NCBI RefSeq assembly: GCF_024868665.1
Contig: NC_079908.1
Coordinates: 8,593,946-8,657,945 of the forward strand
Direction: 5' to 3'
Length of the DNA stretch: 64,000 nucleotides
Origin: Triplophysa rosa
Taxonomy: Eukaryota; Chordata; Actinopteri; Cypriniformes; Nemacheilidae
Shown here in pieces: positions 32,439 through 64,000 of the stretch. Within the stretch, counting starts at the first letter, position 1, and each line of letters begins with the position of its first letter. The position numbers and the translations under genes were made by a program. Under the pieces are notes generated by a model. The model saw only the letters and a program-made list of their open reading frames with translations, was not told the origin of the DNA and ran no database searches.

Positions 32439-32909
32439 TTTTAAAGAATTAAAGTTTTGTCGAGCCGAATACAGTTTTTCTCACAGCACACTAATAAGAA
32501 AATGTAAGAGACGGGGAAACTCTATTGAAAGTCTTCGGCTGTTCGTATTATTTGATTGGCTGGGGTGTTGCGCGTCATCAGTTGTCAGTCAGATGTGAAC
32601 TTGAATGCACTGATCCACATATCTCACACGCTTAACATCTTGTTTCCTGCCCAAACACGAACACCACAACATACTACAGAACGTGTAATTTAATGAATAA
32701 TCTTATTTTTCATTAAAAAAAAAACCCCACCGAAGACCAAATTAATATGTAGCAGCGTGGGGTCAGTCAGTTATAACGATCAGCAACTACAATGACGTCA
32801 CTCAGGTTACATATTTTCTTAAGATACTTTTTTCTTAAGGAACATGCCGTTTATATATGCTTTCATTAGCAGGGTCAAATCCTAGGCTGTATAGCGCTAT
32901 CCTTTATCT

Positions 32910-33194
32910 TAAAGGGATAGTTCACCCAAAATTATAACTCATTTACTTATGTCAAACTTGTATGACTTTCTTCCACAGAACACAAGCTATTTTGAAAAAC
33001 GTTGTTAACCAAGCAACAGCAGTGCCCATTGACTTGAATTGGTTTTGTGCCAATACAATAGAAGTGAATGTGTACCGCCATTGTTTGTTTACCAACATTC
33101 TTCAAAATATATTCTGTGTTTTGAAGAAGTCACAGGTTTAAGATGATAAAATGGCAAGTAAATGCCAGGATTTTTGGGTGAACCATCCCTTTAA
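32910..33194. mobile_element. Cyprinid fold-back MITE
   Basis: The element starts TAAAGGGATAGTTCACCCAA and ends GGGTGAACCATCCCTTTAA, which are inverted repeats. The inner sequence (AACAGCAGTGCCCATTGACT) matches the copy at 63.0 kb. It lies between cd74 and rps14 and has no coding capacity. Confidence 0.85.
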
Positions 33195-36369
<3,175 letters not shown>

Positions 36370-37034
36370 TCAGATCAATTAGACAAATAATGGAAAAACA
36401 TCATAATCAACTAGTTTTAAGGATGAAACATCGAAATAATTTCTTAATGATACCTTTAAATTGTATACGTTATAGATTAACAGCCTCCTGCTAACTTAGT
36501 CTAAACAAACTGGTGTGTGTCATGCAATGTTTTACTACCACAAATCAACTTTAGTTATAGACATTACAAGTTAAACATTGGCGAAGAAAAGCATTTATGC
36601 ATGTAAAAAACAAACAAATGTCCCAGGCGAAAAACATGTTCACTCACCTCAACATGCTAACTGTGCTTACAAACCGACGGCATATATTAGCGTACGTTTC
36701 TTATTATAAGGGCGTTTAAAAATGTAATGCGTAACTGATCCTACATTCTATTATCCACACAAACCGACAAACAGAAAATTCAGTCTCTGAATATACATCA
36801 CATGCAACCAGCGGCTTTAACGCATGCAGTTTGTCTGACTAGACCAATATGGGGGCTGGATTCCGCTAGACCTGCACTCTTCATCGGGCGAAAATAACAT
36901 ATTTGACACAATGTATTGAAGTAATATCGTGTCATCCTGCAGCACAACATTTTATAGAATAACACTGTAGTGCGGTTTTATATGTAACGCACTTTATAAA
37001 GGTTGGATTCGAAAGGATTACAAACTGTGATATC

Positions 37035-37100
37035 TTACCTATGTGTGTCTCTAATCGAGGCCGAAACAGGAAAGGAAAGAGAAACCGCTACCGGGTTGAA
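37035..37100 (-). promoter_or_regulatory. rps14: rps14 non-coding exon 1 with 5'TOP-like tract
   Basis: On the minus strand the pyrimidine-rich TTTCTCTTTCCTTTCCTG (about 37.06-37.09 kb) is followed by CGATTAGAGACACACATAG and a GTAAGA donor at about 37.03-37.04 kb. Ribosomal protein mRNAs start in such a terminal oligopyrimidine tract, which confers mTOR-dependent translation. The exact start base is not known. A GTGAGT donor after CATGTTGAG near 36.65 kb could be an alternative first exon. Confidence 0.6.
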
Positions 37101-39290
37101 AGTTCAATCTCGAACGGCGGAAGTGATGTTGATAAAAAATATATAATAAAAGTCCCCAGCAACAACAAAAAACCGTAATGATGATGATAATGATAATAAT
37201 AATAATATACATAGAACATTATTAATACTACGATTACTATTTCTTTTATAATTTGTATTTTTATTTTTGAATTAAAAAACGCACACTAGGAATCTTAAAA
37301 GCAGTGAATGGCGGTAAAAAGTACGACAAAACAATGGCTAATTATGAATACCCGGACACTTTTTAATTTTTTCTATGTTTATTTATTTTCTATATTTATT
37401 TTTTATATTATATAATGTATATTTATTTCTATTAATGTTTACAATTGTGACTGTTTTATCGTTTCAAAAATAAAAAAGATGTAAAGACAGATTTAGAGCA
37501 TGCATACACCCCATAAAAATCTTTTTGTAAGTAAGTAAGTAAAACGTATTTATATAGCACCTTTCACAGACAAGGAGGGGTCAGAAAGTGCTTTACATTA
37601 AAATAATAACAGTAAAATACATATGCATTACCATGTTAAAACAACATCACCAATGCAAACAGGAGAACCATATCGTTAATCAAAAGCTAAAAGCCAAAAA
37701 GATGCGTCTTTAGATGTTTTTGAAAAGACTCCAAAGAACCCATAGTTCTCAACATTAAAGGAACAGAGTTCCAGAACCGTGGAGCTATCACACAGAAAGC
37801 ACGATCACCTTTAGTCTTAAAACGTGTTCTGGGAATAACTGTAAGGTCTTGGCCTGAACCTTCATAAAGATGTACATTTGTAAAGCCTAGTACACAAACA
37901 AGAGATCATAAAAACTACAAATGAGTTCTTAAAAACCAATACAAGCCTCTCAATTGCTTGTTCAAATAATACGCACAAATCACTCAGGCCATATGTTGTA
38001 CACTGCGTTACAATTCGTTTGTATGGAACAGAGTGCTCAGTCTTCCAAATGTGAATGAACAGTTTGTGGTTAATGTAGCGGCTCATTGGCAGTGTCAGAA
38101 TGATTGAGTGTATAACTGTATAATCTGCTTTGATGAGTGTGTGATGTGGAGGCAAGCCATGCTCACAGATGCCCTGCTGCTAACAGATTGAGATATAGCT
38201 GTAGTTCGTCTGTTACAAATATTAAATCATCTAAGAGTGACACGCCACTGTTTTATGAGACAAGGTCTAGCTTATACTAGTCCATATAGACAGATGCTTC
38301 TCGTCTTTTTTATGTCCTAAATGTACATCTTTATGAAGGTTCAGGAGCGTGTTGGTGTTCGAAACCACACTTGGAATATGAATTCATATTACCAGATGAT
38401 GCTCTATATTTGTATATTATAAAAATGCAATACATTGTATTTTATAATTAGACAGTATGTATTAGGGTCAATGAAGTATAACGATCACTTATCATTTGGT
38501 GAGACCAATAAGATCAATTGTATTAAATTAAGTATCTTATTTTTGTGGCTGAAATATGAATGTCTGATACAGTATGCTTAAGTGAATTGTATTTTGAAAT
38601 CAGTTGTATGCAATTTTCAGGAAAAGTAAATGTGTTTCTTTTTGTTCATTGAAGATGAGATGATGAAAATATGATGATGATTACTTACCAAAACTCAAAG
38701 AAATGCAAATACTTTGTTTCTAAACACTTTAAATACAAAATTTGTAAATTAAATTTGTGAAAAAACGTTAAGCATGTCAAGGAAATTCATAGACGAAAAA
38801 CACTAAAATCACTTAATTTTACATTTTAATCTGCATTTATGTGTACACCACATTTTTAATGTTTGAATAACTGCAATAGATTTGAATTATTTGTATTTTA
38901 AAATTGTCATGTAGAAAATCCTTATTCATCACTGACCCATTAATAGATGAATATAGTTTGATGCATAATGCAAACATTGTAAATATTAGTAGCTCATATA
39001 CAAGCTATAATCAAAATAGACTAACATTATATTCAATTTGTAAAGATTTATCAACAATTATGAACAGGCTACGGAAGCAGTTTTTATTCTCATTCCCCAC
39101 CTGAACTACAATTTATATTTTGTTAAATAATATTTCACTTTTATATTTCAACTGTACTTCTATACCATGCCTGGAAATTTAAGATGATAATAAATGACTA
39201 TTACTCCATATACTGTATAATTAGTATAGAAAAATCAAACATTATGAAGTATTTGACAGAAAAGACAGACGCAGAGAACTAAAAAGACAG
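37101..39290. other. Intergenic rps14-ndst1 with LINE-tail-like repeat
   Basis: No gene was found. A GTAA-repeat at 37530-37545 adjoins TTTATATAGCACCTTTCACA, a LINE 3' tail-like sequence that continues to about 37.86 kb. At 37852-37880 CCTGAACCTTCATAAAGATG reappears inverted at 38325-38347. The rest is AT-rich. The small open frames across it have no domain similarity. Confidence 0.5.
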
Positions 39291-39297
39291 TGGTTTC

Positions 39298-39303
39298 TTT
39301 ATT
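39298..39303 (-). terminator. ndst1: Candidate poly-A signal for ndst1
   Basis: Minus-strand AATAAA within GCAAATAAAG lies about 2.6 kb after the ndst1 stop codon. The 39.3-41.9 kb stretch contains no other gene and is taken as a long 3'UTR, as is usual for NDST1. Confidence 0.4.
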
Positions 39304-41921
39304 TGCAAATTAATCACAAAAATATTGGCTACCAACAATAAAAAATATTAACAACGGTAGGTTTGATTGTACAGTCCAGATGATCATTTCCTTAGTTATT
39401 TTATTCCATCTATTGATACCCTACATTATGATACAGAAAGCACAATATTGGCAGTGTGAAAGTCATGGGGACCCCTCTGCACATTTGTGTGAGTGTGGTC
39501 AAAATATAAAAAACCATAACAATATTTCATATTCTCTTTGTTCCATTCACTCATAATAAATGGATTCTGTACACTGCGACAGACATTTTGTTTAAACATA
39601 ATTTGTGCTTGGTGCAAAACTTCCTATTTTCCCAGGAAACACAATATTGCATTTTTAGATGTCAGTTGTCGGCTAGGGAGCATGAATACTAAATGACGAT
39701 GGACGAGTCGAATATTACGCGATCATGACTATTCTGAGAGCAGCATGTAAGGTGCATGGTTTTGTACCGTAGACAGTTGTAAACTACTTACATTTAAACC
39801 AAGACCCAGTAAAACTGTTTGTAAAAGTTACTGGTAATACAAAATGTTCCGTGGACCCAAAAGCCTGTAGAGAGTGTAGTGATATCCCTTCCACGAGAGA
39901 TATGCATCGAAACGTGTTTCCGCTCCTTGGTCAACAACGCAGACTTTGTGCTTCTCAAGCATCATACTTGAAGGTCAATGAAGAAAATAATGGGCTGTAC
40001 AGTTTTTACAAATAAGATCTGCATTATCGAAAATAAACGCTCTCTGATACTGTCCGCTCTCTATTTGTAATATTGCAAAACTGTGCGTCGAGCATGTGAC
40101 CCCTCACCCAAATGTCCCCCTTCCTAAAACAGGAACATCTGGGGTTATTCAAGATCAAATACAGTTCAATCTGCGCTTTCTTTCGATGCCTTTTCTGCGG
40201 AACCCACAAATAACCACAAGCTGCTTTTACTAACAGGGTCCTTAGTTGAAGTGAAAGCCATCAAACAGCAATTCTTGTCTGGCTGAAGCTGCTTCTTTTG
40301 AGGGACCATCTTGAAAAAGACAAACATTCTCTTTGGATGAACGGCTAGTTCACACAGCTTTTAGTGTGACGTGAGCTCTGAAGTAACCGAGCGTGGAAGT
40401 ACAGAAGAAAGTGCATGAAACTTTTCAAAGACGAATGGAGAAAAAAGATGGAACAAAATTAAATCCAATTAATTGTGTGGTATACTGTACATAAAATGAG
40501 ACTCTGGCTTGTTTCTGGACTTCTCATTTCAGCAGCAAGTCTTGAGAAATAAAATCAATTAACGCAGTGGTTCAATTCAGCACCATCTCTGGGTTACGGG
40601 GCTTTGTGGAGCTTTCCGCCGACTGCCCCTGCCTATTATACAGCTTCCTCGCTTACATTCATGGGTGTAATTCTTACGGTTCAGTAGCAATCAACAGTTC
40701 CTACTACAGAAGATGAGTCATAATGGCCTTATAAACTTTCTCGGCGGAGGCGATACATTCCTCAACACATTCTGATGACATTCCTGAATGCAAACTAAAC
40801 AGATGCTGTGATATCACATAAAATTTAAAAGGGGTGAAACATTCATTAAAAAAGGATAAAAAATTGGCAGGCAACTTTTATGAATCATCATTAAAATGGC
40901 AATACCCTTACTGACAAAACTATTTAACGCTCCAGTGAGATTTGCTATAATGCCAAAATAACATAAGGGTCCAGTTCTTGACATTCATCATTAAAATGAA
41001 AAGATTACGCCCCTCGAGGCATGTCAAAACACGTATACTTTTGCGAATTTAACCGTCAATTGGCTTGAAAAAGTTGCATTAAGGCAGTTACTGCACACAT
41101 AACGGGCCTACGGCATACCCAGCTTTTTCATATTTACAGTCACATTGATTATGGATGTAGCTTATTTGTGTTTTAGTACCACAATTAATCACGCATTATT
41201 AAGCTGTCCCGTGGATTCGCAACTAATAGCCATAAATACACTGTAATGAAATTTCACCTTTAAATGTCACATTTTAGGCCCAGAGGGTGCAGCTGTAATG
41301 AACGGGCTCAATACCCTCTGAAATAAAAACTGTTTAGAAGAATAAAACTACAAGGCCAAGGGCCTCGTGTTGTGCAAACACATGAAATGAGTGTTAAAAG
41401 AAGATTTAACAAAGAAAGAAAGTGTGACTCTTCCATCCTGGCACTTGTTTATCTGTTATTAACTTGTGTTGTCCACACTGATGATCGACGTACATCTACA
41501 GCTCCGTCACATATAGATAAATGCCCTCCTCTCCCATACTGGGAGGGTGTCCAGTTTTAATGTTAAGACAGAGTTCCCTGGTACTTCAACACACCAGAGG
41601 AGTAGACAGTCTTTTGAAGCCTCCCATCGTCATCCTATGTCGAGGACTTGTGGCAGGTGTACCCCAGGGGTGTGGTTTAGGCTCCTCACTGTTCTCCAAA
41701 ACGGAACAGAACCACAAGTGCACCTAAGTGCAATTTCCTTGCTTTCTCTTCCTCTTCATCTTGTCCTCCAGAAGGTCAGTCCCCTGGAGTTCCGCAAGGT
41801 CGCTGGAGGAGACTTGGTCAACCACGTGGCCGGTGGCTGGCAGGGGTGGACAAGAGGGCGAGTCCCCTCAAAAGCTGGGGTGTCTGAGTCTAACCGATGT
41901 GTCCCCACCCCTCTCCTCACG
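39304..41921 (-). other. ndst1: Probable ndst1 3'UTR
   Basis: This 2.6 kb follows the ndst1 stop on the minus strand. It holds no coding similarity. The plus-strand frames around 41.5-42.1 kb are antisense shadows of the last ndst1 exon. The UTR extent is inferred from the first good AATAAA only. Confidence 0.4.
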
Positions 41922-60306
<18,385 letters not shown>

Positions 60307-60705
60307 CGCCTTGCAACCACTCCAAACGGTCCTCTTTTCACAAGTGAGAAGTCAAGTCTATTGGATGCTTTTTACAGAAAGAGGGCGAAAAAGATGGGTT
60401 GGAATCCGTAATGCCTGTGCTCATGTCACCATTGCAGAAGATGGCGAGAACAGTTTGGGCAGGGGACGGCATGGGGGACGTGGGCTTCCACTCTCCGGGA
60501 AGGGATGTGCACTGCCCCCACATGCACCAGCGGCCCCCTGCCCAACACCTCAATACCACTTCTCTACTCTCTCCGAGTCCTTATCTCCTGATCTCGTGTG
60601 AAGATTCCAGGCTTCAGACTTGTAAAAGGTGGTTTCTTGTTTTTCGGCACCGGATGGTGTAGACAGATCATGCCCGGAGCATTCTAGCCAAGACCTCCAG
60701 TTTAC

Positions 60706-62990
60706 CTAAAAGAGAAAACAAAGAGTTAATTTAGGACTGTTTCATGCCAAAGTCAACCTTAAATGATAAAAAAAGATTTTATCAAAGGTTTTTACCATAC
60801 TAATAGTTTGGACATCAATATTTGGTGATTAAAAAACCAATGTGAGGGTTTTTTTAATGCATGATTTTCCAGGTAAGTGTCACTTCTAGAACGGTCACAT
60901 CCATAACCATATATATACCTCATAAGTGGACACATGAAAATTAAAATGTAATAACTATTTATGGTTCTTTATGGTAGCCATCCCTTCTCCATTTGTTGGG
61001 TATTATTGCTTCTGGTTTGTGCTTTTAAGTTCACAGAAATTCTACAAAGTCCTTTTTGTCACATGCATAACCCATGTTTATTTCCCTTTTTTTTTTAATC
61101 GACAACTTGCATATAGATTTTTTTCTGATGTCTAGAATCTATCAACGAGGGTTTAGGAATATTTAGGTAATAAATACATTCTCAGAGAGTTTATATTTCA
61201 AGTTGTAACATCCGTAACTCTGAAACTGCCCCTTAGCAAACCATTCAAATTAAAGCTATATAACTTTCACACTATTTCAGTCATAGTTTCTCTACAAAAA
61301 AAATCTCTACGGTGCATTATTTTATAAAAGCAAAGCATTTTTTGGACCACACAGAGCACATGAGCATGTATTACTGTCCCTGAAAGTTTGCAGCACAAAG
61401 CCAAACCCACATGATGCCGTGGGAGCACTAGAACCTGGGATTCTTTTCGCTGAATACCAAGAGCGTCTATAGAGAGGCATTTACAAAGGCAATGCCAGGA
61501 TTACAGGATAATGGCAGAGGCTTGTATTGATTAGCGAGGGCTTTAAAACGGATCCTCACTATCCTTCATGCACTTCAAAGGGCAAAAGTCATTTAATCTT
61601 TTTTATCTTAAATGAACGGTTTAGTGCAAAGCGTGGTACAGGTGAATGAGTCGAGGAGGATTCAAACTAGAAATAAAAGTAAAGATTTCTGCAGAATGAA
61701 GGCTGATGTGATGATGATTGCTAGAAGTCGTACTGCGGACTACCGAGTCGCAAACTAGTCAGTATGGTGTAAAAACATCACAGAAGAGTTGATGATGCCA
61801 AATTGCTAAAAAAAGAAACACGCCCCTCCACTTAAAAGTCACTTTTGTTGTTACCTAATCCTTTGAAACATTCTGCAAAGGCATCTCAAACTACATAAAA
61901 ACAACTTTCAGACAAAAGGACGAGAAAAGTTCTAAAAGTCGGCAAACATGAAAGTCATTTGCTTATATGCCAACCTTAAAAAAAATCCCATTAGGAAGAC
62001 ACCTAAACAAACACCACGTCATTGACAACATATCTGTTTAAAGGTCGTTTTTTTGTTTCCTTCCAACAATCTCTTTTCACAGAAGGCATGGAATACACAT
62101 GGCCGTCACTATGGGCAAACACAGCGTTTAACTAAAGGGAGGAGCGCAGGGCATCTGAGGAAAGACTAAAGCGAAGCGACAAGACCCAGCGTGTCTGAGA
62201 TGCAATGCAGGTCAATTTTCAAAGGGATCAGAGAGCCACGTTATGTATGGGTTACGTGTAAAAGGAGATCAGAACAAAGAATCAAAGCCTCGTATGGGTT
62301 GGGGGATGAAAATGCACAAATACCGCAAAAAAGCACAGGCACAAGAGTACGGCTCTATGACGATGATAAAGATGAAAACTAATACAAGGCGAGTTTTAGC
62401 ACTTCAAAAGGTTGCTGGAAATACGACATGTAAAAGTCCTGTCACATTTACAATCGACAGCTGCTGGTTTTCTCATCTGTGATCCAATATTCCCATCCGG
62501 AATTTTAGGGGCCGGTGACGTTTACAGAAGGGCATTAGATGAGGGTGGAGGGACATTGGGGTTTTATGAAGCACAAAAAAACAAATCCATGCTGCATTCC
62601 ACAAGGGACGTAAAGAATAATGTTCCTGCACCCACATCGCCTTTCCTTTTTTTCCAAGATTAAGCCCAAACTACAATCCCTGTCACTGGGCTCCCATTGT
62701 GCCCAGTGGAGGAACACGAAGAGCAGTCAGCGTGTCGTCAGAGGTCAGATTACAGCCCGAGAGCTTTCCTATTCACAGTCTGCTTCTTTAATATGCAGAA
62801 ATCTCAGCTAGAGACGCTTGAAATGACCCATTGTTTGCTGCATGCTTTCAAAAGTATGACTCAGATGACATGAGGTAAGGGAACCAACACCCAGATTCAG
62901 ATGACATGAAACTGCTTTGTGGGATATGGGGAGGATGCTTAACGTTGCTATTTACAGGTTCATTTTTAACAGTAAAAAATGTGCGATTCA
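60706..62990 (-). other. ndst1: ndst1 5' intron or upstream DNA
   Basis: The CTTTTAG acceptor at about 60706-60711 implies a further upstream non-coding ndst1 exon, which I could not place. No coding similarity was found in this stretch. The open frames near 62.2-62.7 kb show no domain. Confidence 0.4.
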
Positions 62991-62993
62991 TCC

Positions 62994-63313
62994 ATTAAAG
63001 TGATAGCTCACCCAAAAATGAAAATTCTGTCATCATTTACTCACCCTCGTGTCATTTCAAACCTGTATCACTTTCTTTCTTCCGCAGAACACAAGATATT
63101 TTGAAGAACGTTGGTAACCAAACAACAGCAGTACCCATTGACTTCCATTGTATGGAAACAAAACCAATGTATGTCAATGGGTACCACCGTTGTTCGGTTA
63201 CCAACATTCTTCAAAATATCTCCTTTTGTGTTCTGCATAACACAAAGTCAAACAGGTTTTGAACAGCGAATAAATTACGAATGCGTGTTTTTTTTGGCCA
63301 AACTACCCTTTCA
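62994..63313. mobile_element. Cyprinid fold-back MITE
   Basis: It starts AAAGTGATAGCTCACCCAAA and ends GCCAAACTACCCTTTCAAG, a degenerate inverted pair. Centre segments TACCCATTGACTTCCATTGT and CAATGTATGTCAATGGGTAC pair as well. This is the most complete copy of the family in the window. Confidence 0.8.
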
Positions 63314-64000
63314 AGTCACACTTCATGTTTAAAAACGGACATGCTTGCCACGAAATCATTTCAAGACTGTGGCAAAACAAAAATAACGTACTAAATAAAC
63401 AAACCGCCGATGAGTTAGCAAAAGATGAGATAGAAAAAAGTGCTGAAACAAAAGTGTCAAGACATGGAAAACTCAGGACCTTGACATTTACAAACCCGTC
63501 ACCATCTCACCCACGCCAGCAAGTTTCTTCTGTCCCAGATTTTTCTTCATTTCGCTTTTTCCCTTTTTTTCCACAGTCTCGGAGCTCAACAGACGTGTGA
63601 AAAAATGCACCCTGCCTGCAAGTCACAAAAGCCATTTTCTGATGGCAGGATAGCTTCCATAACACTCCCTATCTTAAGGGCACAGCATTCCTTCATTCCC
63701 AACTGCTCAAATCCTGTTTAGTGAATCGTAAGCCCAGACAATGCTTGACAACAGCAACAGACACATTTCAAAACAGATACTAAAAGTGCAAGATAAAATT
63801 AGTTGACACATTGTTCCACTTGAAATGCGACTGGCCTGTAGAAATATAGAAGATTCATGTGTTCCTGTTACGAGTGAAATAAAACCAAGAGACTGGAAAA
63901 ACATATCAGAATAACAGCGGCTACATCTCCGGAACTGATAGACCAAATAAAACTGTTTTACAGGTCCGGAGTGAAAAAACACAATCTGGATAGCAGAGTG
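63314..64000. other. No gene recognised to the right edge
   Basis: Ordinary AT-balanced sequence with no exon-like homology on either strand. It is probably still within the ndst1 5' region. Confidence 0.4.

Overview
The window looks like nuclear DNA of a cyprinid fish. It has vertebrate split genes with GT-AG introns and several copies of the AAAGGGATAGTTCACCC repeat that litters carp and zebrafish-type genomes. It also carries many DNA-transposon derivatives with readable target-site duplications (TTA/TAA, TTAA, and 8 bp hAT type). No prokaryotic gene, CRISPR array or tRNA was seen.

Layout from left to right. The first coding exon of apbb3 (minus) lies at 2.5 kb and the rest of that gene runs out of the left edge. 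From 7.7 to 21.6 kb (minus) there is a large unrecognised gene made of dozens of small, tandemly duplicated exons. It has a unique acidic N-terminal exon, an array of Pro/Ala/Thr/Ser-rich exons alternating with charged exons, periodic basic nuclear-signal-like exons, and a 3' array of paired exons ending in a transposon-damaged terminus. From 22 to 28 kb the DNA is transposon-rich, including a 1.6 kb hAT-type element with a nested TTA-duplicating element and a THAP-domain transposon remnant. From 28.5 to 29.3 kb (plus) a complete three-exon gene encodes a 96-residue homologue of the SLC35A4 upstream-ORF microprotein, but no SLC35A4 transporter ORF follows it. At 30.5-32.4 kb (minus) is cd74 (MHC class II invariant chain) with a thyroglobulin type-1 exon but no visible trimerisation exons. 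At 33.5-37.1 kb (minus) is rps14, complete. At 39.3-60.7 kb (minus) is ndst1, complete in 14 coding exons (884 residues). The remainder to 64 kb is ndst1 first intron or upstream DNA.

In function, ndst1 makes heparan sulfate in the Golgi, rps14 is a 40S ribosomal protein, cd74 chaperones MHC class II, apbb3 is an APP-binding adaptor, and the microprotein is a mitochondrial membrane protein by homology. They form a syntenic block, not an operon. Human APBB3/SLC35A4 and CD74/RPS14/NDST1 are also neighbours within their own groups, but the two groups are megabases apart on 5q; here they sit within 60 kb.

The most unusual content is the exon-duplicated gene at 7.7-21.6 kb. Twenty-nine consecutive predicted exons (14.9 to 8.7 kb) join in one uninterrupted reading frame. 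Part of the array (about 15.8-16.9 kb and 17.9-20.2 kb) carries a density of 1-base gaps relative to its sister copies that looks like sequencing or assembly noise.
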